DNA from: Dissophora ornata
Taxonomy: Eukaryota > Mortierellomycota > Mortierellomycetes > Mortierellales > Mortierellaceae
Reading direction: 5' to 3'
Assembly (NCBI GenBank): GCA_025201705.1
Contig: MU617262.1
Location: 1 to 17,503 of the forward strand
Length of the DNA stretch: 17,503 nucleotides
Below, in pieces: positions 10,083 to 17,503 of the stretch. How positions within the stretch are numbered: position 1 is the first letter of the stretch; each line of letters starts with the position of its first letter. Position numbers and translations under genes: made by a program. The notes beneath the pieces were generated by a model. The model ran no database searches and was not told the origin of the DNA. It worked only from the letters and a program-made list of their open reading frames with translations.

Positions 10083-11891
10083 ATGTCGAACAAGGGTGCC
10101 TACAGTGCCATCGAAATCGACGATGACGAGGTACAGCGTGATGTTTATTTCGCATTATCTTTGCGACAAAGAAGACTATTCTTTTCGCCAAGGGCAGCAC
10201 TTGAAATGCAACAACTCTTGGATGCAAAGGGCAGAAGGATTGTCGAGCCCAGGACATGGAGTGGGAGGCGGTGGAGGGTTGGACAGCGACTTCTCGTGGC
10301 AGCCCTCGTTACTCGAGGGCAGACCGACGGCAGACCTTAGAGGTCTCCTCCCCTCACTACACCAGTTCAGGAGCAAGTCATAACGTGAACAACAATACAA
10401 CGCCAAGCCAAAGTTCACTAACAGACCCACGCTTTACTCAATTTTTGCAGCTTCAATTCCAAAGTACGCAGGACGAACACGTTTCCCCTTTTTTTTTAAA
10501 AAGAGCAGCGGGAGAATCAACTTCTCTGGACATCAATTGACAACCCATTCTCGGGACCCAACCTTTTCGTTTAAAGTATTCAGTAACAGGAATTGGATAA
10601 AGCTTAGACATTTGCTCTCTATCAACGTGAACCACTCGCCATGGAACATCCTGTTTCAATGACCAGGATTTCAGGAGCACACGCCTCCAGGACCACTTGC
10701 TAGGCGATACTGTCACTCTGTCCGCCCCTACAGCGACGCCAGTTATCCCTCTCGCCTCTAAAACGCGGAGCATTTTTTCTATCACTTTTTTTTTTTTTGG
10801 TCAGGTTTCGCGCCGTCGTCCAGCTCACCAAGCGCCTCTGGAAACATCTCTTCCAGCAGCACACCACAAGCAAGGCCAGCAGGTAGCTATCATCGCCGCC
10901 GCATTGATGTTTTATACGTCTGCTTGTTCGGCCGCTTTTGGACAATGAATGGATAATGTACAATGTACAATGTTTGTCTACGATATTAGGATTCGGCACA
11001 GCGGGTACATTTGACCCTCACAGGACAATCCAGGATCAGACGGTCGGTAAACCCATCTGGTCGGTCGAGTACTATTCCAAATTCTTTGATGTCGACACTG
11101 CTCAGGTAAAGCCAACACGCCGTCAAGTTTTAAAAAAAAAAAAACGCCTCCGTACTGACGCTGTAGCAACTTTGGCTATGTAGGTGATGGATAGATGTAT
11201 GGCAAGCATTATTCCCAAGGCCAACTTCTTGGAGGTCATGGGCGGAAGCCCTGACTTGTACGGTAAGAGCCTTCGACACATAGCAAAGGACCGATATGCT
11301 CACATGTTCAGTTCAACCATCATTGAAGTGAAGTATTGACACCTCTATCTCTCTCTCTCTTGTTCTCGCTATTCAGGTCCCTTCTGGATCTCAACAACCG
11401 TCATCTTTGTCCTCTTCGTATCCTCATCCATCGTCGATTCCATCAACGCCTTCCTCTCCTCCACACCCTACGCCTACGATATCCGACAACTGACTTTTGC
11501 CTTTGCCACCATCTACATGTATGCCTTCCTCGTCCCCGCCCTCATCTGGGGCGCCACCAAATATTTCGGCTGCCAGCCCGATTTACTCGAGATGTTGGCT
11601 CTGTACGGCTACGGACTCACGATCTGGATTCCTGTTGCATTGTTGAGCATCTTGCCGTGGAACTTGCTCCGCTGGGCATTGGTTATTGTGGGTGCTGGAG
11701 CATCGGGTCTATTCTTGGTCAGGAACTTGTATCCCGTGCTGTCAAGGGCAGAGGCTCAGACGAGCAAAGTCATCCTGATCTTGGTCGTCGTGCTGCATGC
11801 CGTGCTGGCGTTGATCTTGAAGTACAGGTTCTTTGCGTACAATGTAACCCTGCCTGCGGACGGCACGCCTGCAGATACTCCAGCTGCGTAA
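10083..11891 (+). CDS. Yip1-domain family Golgi membrane protein (YIPF1/YIPF2-like)
   Basis: Proposed six exons: 10083-10130, 10451-10463, 10805-10882, 10990-11105, 11184-11262 and 11377-11891, giving 282 residues. Introns are 320, 341, 107, 78 and 114 bases. The N-terminus has an acidic IDDDE, then LQFQSF formed only if the 13-base exon 2 is used, then a Ser-rich stretch. The family landmarks follow: a WSVEYY-x-KFFDVDT block, DLYGPFW at the first membrane segment and YGYGLTIWIP in the third. About five membrane segments are visible (~115-130, 152-171, 188-207, 210-227, 241-262). Yip1-family proteins bind Rab GTPases and work in Golgi membrane organisation and trafficking. The FFDVDT and YGYG-x-x-I-x-IP pattern suggests the YIPF1/2 branch rather than Yip1 itself. 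Exons 3-6 are well supported; exons 1-2 are inferred from phase and motif. Confidence 0.85.
10451..10463 (+). other. Proposed 13-base microexon (exon 2 of the Yip1-family gene)
   Basis: CTTCAATTCCAAA is preceded by a good acceptor (TTTTTGCAG) and followed by a GTACGC donor. Exon 1 ends between codons at GAG|GTACAG, and exon 3 begins with two bases of a split codon, so joining exon 1 directly to exon 3 breaks the frame. Thirteen bases restore it exactly and create Leu-Gln-Phe-Gln-Ser-Phe, which resembles the LQF motif near the N-terminus of YIPF1-type proteins. Confidence 0.6.
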
Positions 11892-11978
11892 AGCAGCCCA
11901 TCATGGGGCCTTGCACACCTCCTGGTAGGACCGCGAAATATAGCACCAAAGCTTTTCACAATTACCCCGCCGTCAACG

Positions 11979-11984
11979 AATAAA
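11979..11984 (+). terminator. Poly(A) signal AATAAA for the Yip1-family gene
   Basis: A canonical AATAAA about 90 bases after the stop codon at 11889-11891, followed by a TATTTG-rich stretch. Confidence 0.55.
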
Positions 11985-12194
11985 TATTTGTCAAACTGAT
12001 GATGCGTGTTGTTGTTTTAAATGACTAAACTATGTACAGAATATGAATCGCGCCGATGGATACATCGAAGCACAGTTACTAGGATTTCAATGGATGTGCT
12101 CTCCTGTCTTTCTATGATTACAAGCGAGCGAGAGAACATGCAAAAGAAAGTGTCTCGAACTTGACGGGTGAAAATCCCTGCATCATGCCAATCG
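11985..12194. other. Convergent 3' region between the Yip1-family and F-box genes
   Basis: The stop codons of the two converging genes are about 300 bases apart. I see no gene and no clear minus-strand AATAAA for the F-box gene; its 3' end may use a variant signal. Confidence 0.45.
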
Positions 12195-15100
12195 CTATGC
12201 CACCACCTCGACTGTGGTCGCCGTCGCCATGACCTCTTCCTCTAGCGCAAGCGCCGCAGTTATGATCTGCTGCGACACTAGCACCTGTTCTGATTCTTGC
12301 TGTTCCTGTTGTTCCAAAGGCTCCTCGCCTTCAACCGCCGCTCCATCCTGGGTTTCTGAGGTGTCGCCACCAGGAAGGCTCTCATGGACTGCAGTACTCG
12401 TCTCAGCGGTACCAATGTTTGTCCTGAGTCTCGCCGCAGGCAGTTCGGGTCCACGTTCCATCACCAGCCGGGTCATCATCATATCATGCTCATTCTCAAC
12501 CCAGATACGACTCTTCTTACGCCCCTGTCTTGCCAACTCTGCCTGTCGTTCGCTTGCAAGCGCCTTGATCTTGGCCATAGTGATCATTGGAAGAAGAGAA
12601 CAGCACTCCACATTCACTTGTTCGAGTCTTGAGTCTCTTGTCCACGCCAGAGTCTCGGCATCTGCAATTTCCTCCCAGGTAGGTTCTGATATGACTTCAG
12701 ATACAACCCTTGTTGATGCAGGTGTCTCATCCGATCCCAGTCCCACGGATGACGACGAAGGTGTGTCCGTTGACCCTGCTGCCAAAATTGGGTCAGCATT
12801 GTCCAAAGTGGAATTTAGCTGGTAAGAAACTGAATTAGCTGCATCCGACAGCTGATGAGATTCGCTCGAAATTGAACCTAGACCGTATTCTTCGCCTCGG
12901 TCGCCTGTCAGTGAGACAGAGATACTGGTAGAAACAGCCACCGGGTCCGCATGATCGCCATCCTCCTGTTTTGACGGGATAGGGAGAGGCGGTAGCAATG
13001 GCATACACAGAAATGAGCTTTGCGCTGTCTCGGCGGTCAGAAGTAGTACCTGGCCACTCTGCGCTTGACTAGTTGTCTTGGACGAGGATGAGGATGAAGA
13101 TGACGACGAGGACGAGGACGAAGTAGATCCATAAGACGATGAATACTCCGGCACGTGAGAAGTAAAGATTGCTGAGATGCCTTCCTGGGAGTAGCTGCTG
13201 TCGCTTCGGTCAACGTAAACCTCCTTGCCCTTGGACTCCTTGGAATGCACACGTCCCTCTTCGCCATCGGCCTCCTCGTATCCGTAAACTTCTTGATCCA
13301 TCATCATTATATCTTCCTCTTCAGCATCTGTCTCATTCATATCATTGTCAAATTCCTCGTCCTCTTCCTCAGCGCTCTCCTCTTTGTACGAGCTGTTGCG
13401 ATGATACCTTTCCAGATCCAAGCACATATCCAGGTCCATGACAGTGTCTTCATCCATGCTCATCGATAGATCCATCTCAATCGCCTCATCAAGATCAAGG
13501 TTCATGATCGTCCGCAGATCCATTGCATTCGAATGGTGATGGACAAGACCCAACTGCGACTGCTTCATTACTCCGTTAGTAGAGTATATCGGCGTGACAT
13601 ATTGCTGGTCGCTGTCCATGTTCGTGTCCATGTACTCTTCGTCTTCATCCTCCAATTCGTCCTTGGCGCGCATCTCTGCGCCGCGCTTCTTCAAATATTC
13701 AGGTCGCTCCTCGTCTGGGATTTCCACCGCCTCGTCCTCGATACCACGATCCAGCGTATTCAGTATCTCCTGGGTCCTCTCTCCTTGCAGGAGTGTTGCC
13801 CCTGATACCGTTTCATCGCCTGCCTGTATCGTAGCCGGAGTCTGCAACTGAGATGCAGAAGGCGTGGTTGCTGGCATTGGGGTCAACAAGGAGTCGTCTG
13901 CCGGAGGCCCAGATGGAATGAGGATTTCTTTCTTCACCTCTCCCAAGCACTTGCAAATGACATGGGCAGTACCCTCTCCAAGGTCTGTATAACTCACGTT
14001 CAGGTATCTCAGCATGCCACATTCACGCAACACATTCTCGATCGCCTTTGCAGAAAATTGCCAGTGGTTAACGTCCAGCAGTTCGACGTTTCGACAATTG
14101 AGCGCAATCTGCTCCAGAATATCATTAGCCAGATCACCGTGGACGTCATGACAGCCGAGCGTCAACACGCGCAGGTTGAGTGCGCATGGTAGCCTTAGCA
14201 TCAAGCCAACATCCTTGGCCTCCGACTCTAGAATGTCCAGACGGAAGCAATCCAGACCGGATCCATGCTCACCAATTGCCAAACACGTCTCCTGATTCAG
14301 TGTGTCCTCCATGCCTAGTAGGACCAAGGCCTTCAGGACTCCTCGTGCAGCATCGGGTTTTGACATGCCCTTCATGATGCTCATTAGACAGTCGGTCTCG
14401 ATGTCAGAGTTGGAGAAGTCAAGGTGCTCCAGCGTCAGCTTACAAGCCTCGGTCATCTTGACCAACATATCTCGGAACAGGTGCATTCCACCAGGTGCCG
14501 CAAACTTGATCAGTTTCTGGCAGGCCTTTCCAAAAGCAGCCAAGTTGCAGTTTTGGAAATCGTGTGACTTCAGAACCAAGGTCTCGAGGGTTGATCCGTG
14601 CCGCTGGGCCAACATATCGATAGTCCTGACCAACTCATGTCCCTGGCTAATCTCTCGGTGGTTTTCCACATGCACCAGCTTTAACGCCTGCTGGGCTGCT
14701 ACGAGGCAAGCCAGTGCAAAGTCGGTGACAGAGTAAGAATGCGGGTAGTGTTGCCAATGCGTTGCAACCTTCAAGCACTCAATCTTGCGACAGTTTTGAG
14801 ACAATGACATGATCAGTGAATCTGACACAATGGCATATCGCAGGTCCAGATACACTAGACTGTGCGTCTGCTCCATTGTCAATGGCCAGGTGGCAATGAA
14901 GGACCTTGACGATGAGTTTACAGAGGACGAGGTCGTGGCCCGTGAATGAAGGTGAGAAAACGCTGGAATATATGGTTGCTGGAATCCATATACGAGCTGA
15001 GCCTCACTTGACGCAGGATGCGCTGTAGATGAAGATGCTGCTGCCAACACGGCCGAAAGGGACTGCACGACGATTTGGCCGTTGGCTTCAGGTGCAGGCT

Positions 15101-16232
15101 CGATTAGGGTCGACTCCAAGATTCCAGCCATTTCGCTCTCTGCCTCTGGGGCCACGGTTTGATCAATTTGCTCGGCCATCACAACCCCTTCAATGATCTC
15201 TTCGGTGCTTGAAGTTGAGGCTTGCTCAATCTCCTCAATGACACTTGTTGGCTCGCCTTGCTGCACTGGGGGTGCAAGTTCGATCGGTGGTGGAGGTGTA
15301 ATCGGGAATTCAACTTCGGTGGTTTGTGCGTTGTCAGAGTCGAGGGCCTGCAAGAACGAGGCAGGCACTTCCAGGACATCGTTCTCCGAGTGCGACAAGG
15401 CAGTCTCCACGATGGACGAGCTTGCTGCAACAGGGTGGACGAGGGGCATGGCAGTTGCAATTGGTTGTTGAACAGGCAGCAGCGGAGGAGTGGTCAACAG
15501 ACTCACGTCGAGGCTTGGCATGAAATCGTCGTCGGTGGCCTGCTGCATCATGTTTGCCCAGTCATCACTGTCGGTGCTCGCAGTAGTTGCAGTGTTGATG
15601 GTGTTGGCAGGCTCTAGATCAGTGATGGACCCATCCGCTATGAGCGCGGTAGTCGCAACCGCACCTTCGTCAAGGACATCATCTACAAGGATGTGGGCTG
15701 TCGCAGTCGTCATGTGCCCAAAAAGACATCGAGGCAGTCGAGGTGCGTGGCAATGAACAAAATTATTTAGATAAGGTCGATTGGCAAGCAGGTGACGAAT
15801 CAAATAATCCTTTGGAGCTTCATTCCTGGTCCAACGGAACCCAGTCAGGGTCTGGATGTCCACCTCTGGCAGGTCGAACGTATCATGAACCCACTTGAGG
15901 TTGACACTCCTGGCAAAGCTGGCGTAAGGAAAGGTGGTCCTGGCGGGGTCCATACATCCCTGGAAGAGAGTCCTCAGCAAGAGCATTGATCCGTGCTTAT
16001 CCATCACACGGTCCTCTGTGTCAAATTGGTAGCAGAACAAATATGTCCAGGGATGGCGATAGAGTTCCTGAAGAGCTGGCCGAGCCCAGTCTCGCGTGGT
16101 TAGGGCGCAGTTCAGCAGGTCCTGAGGATGTTGGCAGAGATGCATAAAGATCTGGATCATGAGATCGATGGGTAGGGGCTGGTTGCTGTTGCGACCATGC
16201 TGGTAGTAGCCCACGGCGGATGATGGCGTCAT
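12195..16232 (-). CDS. Large F-box and leucine-rich-repeat protein with acidic and poly-Ser tail
   Basis: A single uninterrupted minus-strand frame of 1345 codons. An F-box-like motif occupies residues ~20-62 (LPIDLMIQIF, then a Leu-Leu-x-Cys-Ala pattern and a Trp). Residues ~180-430 are rich in Ala, Ser, Thr, Pro and Glu. Residues ~450-765 form an LRR/ribonuclease-inhibitor-like region with repeated Leu-x-x-Leu-x-Leu patterns (for example VYLDLRY, LEHLDFS, LRVLTLG, VELLDV, LRYLNVS). A disordered tail follows, with an acidic Met-Asp-Leu-rich stretch (~904-941), further Glu/Asp runs, and poly-Ser near 1035-1055. A helical, Lys/Arg-containing block at ~1200-1260 may be a second folded unit. F-box proteins normally bind Skp1 and recruit substrates to SCF ubiquitin ligases; the substrate here is unknown. 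Its length is far above typical yeast F-box/LRR proteins. Lack of introns over 4 kb contrasts with the RIO2, DPH1 and Yip1-family genes. Confidence 0.85.
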   Translation of the reverse strand: MTPSSAVGYYQHGRNSNQPLPIDLMIQIFMHLCQHPQDLLNCALTTRDWARPALQELYRHPWTYLFCYQFDTEDRVMDKHGSMLLLRTLFQGCMDPARTTFPYASFARSVNLKWVHDTFDLPEVDIQTLTGFRWTRNEAPKDYLIRHLLANRPYLNNFVHCHAPRLPRCLFGHMTTATAHILVDDVLDEGAVATTALIADGSITDLEPANTINTATTASTDSDDWANMMQQATDDDFMPSLDVSLLTTPPLLPVQQPIATAMPLVHPVAASSSIVETALSHSENDVLEVPASFLQALDSDNAQTTEVEFPITPPPPIELAPPVQQGEPTSVIEEIEQASTSSTEEIIEGVVMAEQIDQTVAPEAESEMAGILESTLIEPAPEANGQIVVQSLSAVLAAASSSTAHPASSEAQLVYGFQQPYIPAFSHLHSRATTSSSVNSSSRSFIATWPLTMEQTHSLVYLDLRYAIVSDSLIMSLSQNCRKIECLKVATHWQHYPHSYSVTDFALACLVAAQQALKLVHVENHREISQGHELVRTIDMLAQRHGSTLETLVLKSHDFQNCNLAAFGKACQKLIKFAAPGGMHLFRDMLVKMTEACKLTLEHLDFSNSDIETDCLMSIMKGMSKPDAARGVLKALVLLGMEDTLNQETCLAIGEHGSGLDCFRLDILESEAKDVGLMLRLPCALNLRVLTLGCHDVHGDLANDILEQIALNCRNVELLDVNHWQFSAKAIENVLRECGMLRYLNVSYTDLGEGTAHVICKCLGEVKKEILIPSGPPADDSLLTPMPATTPSASQLQTPATIQAGDETVSGATLLQGERTQEILNTLDRGIEDEAVEIPDEERPEYLKKRGAEMRAKDELEDEDEEYMDTNMDSDQQYVTPIYSTNGVMKQSQLGLVHHHSNAMDLRTIMNLDLDEAIEMDLSMSMDEDTVMDLDMCLDLERYHRNSSYKEESAEEEDEEFDNDMNETDAEEEDIMMMDQEVYGYEEADGEEGRVHSKESKGKEVYVDRSDSSYSQEGISAIFTSHVPEYSSSYGSTSSSSSSSSSSSSSSKTTSQAQSGQVLLLTAETAQSSFLCMPLLPPLPIPSKQEDGDHADPVAVSTSISVSLTGDRGEEYGLGSISSESHQLSDAANSVSYQLNSTLDNADPILAAGSTDTPSSSSVGLGSDETPASTRVVSEVISEPTWEEIADAETLAWTRDSRLEQVNVECCSLLPMITMAKIKALASERQAELARQGRKKSRIWVENEHDMMMTRLVMERGPELPAARLRTNIGTAETSTAVHESLPGGDTSETQDGAAVEGEEPLEQQEQQESEQVLVSQQIITAALALEEEVMATATTVEVVA
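13079..13146 (-). repeat. Serine-codon-rich low-complexity tract in the F-box gene
   Basis: On the minus strand, TCC, TCG, TCA and related Ser codons run almost unbroken and encode a long poly-Ser segment. Codons are mixed rather than one pure triplet, which suggests an older or selected run rather than a recent slippage expansion. Confidence 0.7.
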
Positions 16233-17503
16233 GATACCGAACTATAAACTTTTCAATTTCCAGATTTGTTCTATGCGACAAGGCAGAGTGCAAGAGGGGA
16301 CAAACAGTACGTTGAGGTGAGATGCCTTGCCGCTTTCGATGATAGAGTGAGGGATGATGGACGGTCCACTAGCCTCGATCAACAAAGCAACAGTGCAGCC
16401 TCTCTCTCCTCACTCTTCGCTGCTGTTCACTTCTGTTCCTCCAAGGTCAATTGGCCAAGACGCCTTACCTTTCGACAGTGCTCGACACACCCCCTTTATT
16501 TTATCGGGAGGGAAAGCGACAAAACGAACGGGCGGGTGCAACTAGGGCGATGAGCTAACTGCTGACCTAGTGGGTGCCTACTTTGCACGGTATCAGCAGA
16601 TTGACGCCAACTGTGAGTTGCGTTAGTCATCGCTTCATCCGACAAGGCTCTGTCGCCGATATTACTACCGTTGAGGGAGGATACAACAAAAGGGAAGTCG
16701 CGGAAGGCACTTGCGATGGAGAGCAAGGACAGAGTGGGGTAGGTTGAAAAAACAATCACGAGAGACGGAGGCGCTCCGGACACGCCACGGTGGCCACAAA
16801 TCATCTCATCCGCGCATTCTTTATGTCACAACCAAAAGCACGCCCCGAACTGCGACCTCATGCAATTTTTGTTCCCTGCAGTGACACCAAACCACACATG
16901 GCGTGCATGAATATCCGCATTATTGCGACAGTTGCGCCAGACACGGAATGGGGCCCGTCATGGTGGGTGACAGAAAGCTTAACCCTCTCCAAAAATATAA
17001 CTCTGGGTCATCTGGCCAATCTTACACAGGACGCACAAAAAACACGGGGATCTAGACAGAGGCCGAGCGAAAAGGTGGACGGTCAAAAGTGACTGCACAG
17101 CTCTGGCAAAGGGTGGAGAGGCCGCAGGGAGTAACTTTGCCCAGATGAGCACAAGGGTGGACTGCTGACTTGGGCCAAGCATCTGCGCTGGTGTTCTGAT
17201 ACTCCGCTGGCCATGTATTGCGGACTATTGTTTGTATTACCTTTTCACGAGCGATACGTCTACGGGAGAGCCAAGCAGGAGTGGCTGCTTGCTGTGTGTT
17301 CGTTGCTGGTCGTGTGTGTGATTCTCTCTTGGTTTTTGTTGCTGCGTGGGTGAAAAAGAGTACAGCGGAAATCGAGTTGTGCGAGTGACAGAGACAAGAA
17401 GACAGAGAAGGGCAGGCTGATAAGGAGAAGCGGGGGAGAGAGGTGTGCGTTTGCGGTTTGTGCAGGTGTCTTTTTCTTTTAGCTTCAAAAGAAGTGATAG
17501 AGC
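16233..17503. other. Upstream region of the F-box gene; promoter/leader, no gene seen
   Basis: No frame here shows a recognisable protein. The minus strand at 17241-17480 is pyrimidine-rich then C/A-rich, which resembles a fungal promoter and 5' leader. It ends in GAAAAG|GTAATA, a possible splice donor at 17240-17239, so the F-box transcript could have a distant noncoding first exon. A GCGATGAGCT sequence at 16547-16556 matches the yeast PAC box. No tRNA, repeat array or mobile element is visible. Confidence 0.4.

Noticed and set aside
10131..10450. Reading the first Yip1-family intron as coding
   Set aside because: All frames through it stop or give Arg/Gly/Pro-rich text unlike the family, while the acceptor at 10450 leads straight into the expected LQF motif.
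11997..12003. TGATGAT resembling a snoRNA C box
   Set aside because: I find no D box (CTGA) at a suitable distance and no flanking stem.

Overview
The window looks like nuclear DNA of a filamentous fungus, most likely an early-diverging lineage such as Mortierellomycota or Mucoromycota. The reasons are many short spliceosomal introns (about 80-110 bases, GT...AG), compact gene spacing of about 150-300 bases, AATAAA-type poly(A) signals, eukaryote-only genes (RIO2, DPH1, a Yip1-family Golgi protein) and a very large F-box/leucine-rich-repeat protein full of low-complexity sequence. The lineage is inferred from style only; no marker gene was compared.

Layout from left to right. Bases 1-93 may be the last codons of a plus-strand gene that starts outside the window; 94-1223 is intergenic. 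Bases 1224-2873 and 3738-5534 hold two tandem, same-strand, intronless paralogs of a membrane protein family I do not recognise. Each has two N-terminal membrane segments, an ectodomain of about 370 residues with six matching cysteines and many N-glycosylation sequons, a third membrane segment and a cytoplasmic tail. The second copy carries an extra Asn/Asp-rich tail built on a DNA repeat. Minus-strand 5879-7858 is the RIO2 kinase gene (5 exons, 517 residues). It is divergent, across a 266-base shared promoter, from DPH1 at 8125-9935 (5 exons, 474 residues). A Yip1-family gene follows on the plus strand at 10083-11891 (6 exons, 282 residues); its best model needs a 13-base microexon. It converges with a 1345-codon, apparently intronless F-box/LRR gene on the minus strand (12195-16232). 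The rest, 16233-17503, is probable promoter/leader sequence.

The genes do not form one pathway. RIO2 (late 40S ribosome maturation) and DPH1 (first step of diphthamide synthesis on elongation factor 2) both serve translation and share a divergent promoter. The Yip1-family protein acts in Golgi membranes, and the F-box protein probably recruits substrates to an SCF ubiquitin ligase. The least explained content is the tandem surface-protein pair, followed by the microexon with its two long structured introns. Exon boundaries were read by hand from splice signals, reading phase and known protein motifs; no alignment or transcript data were available.
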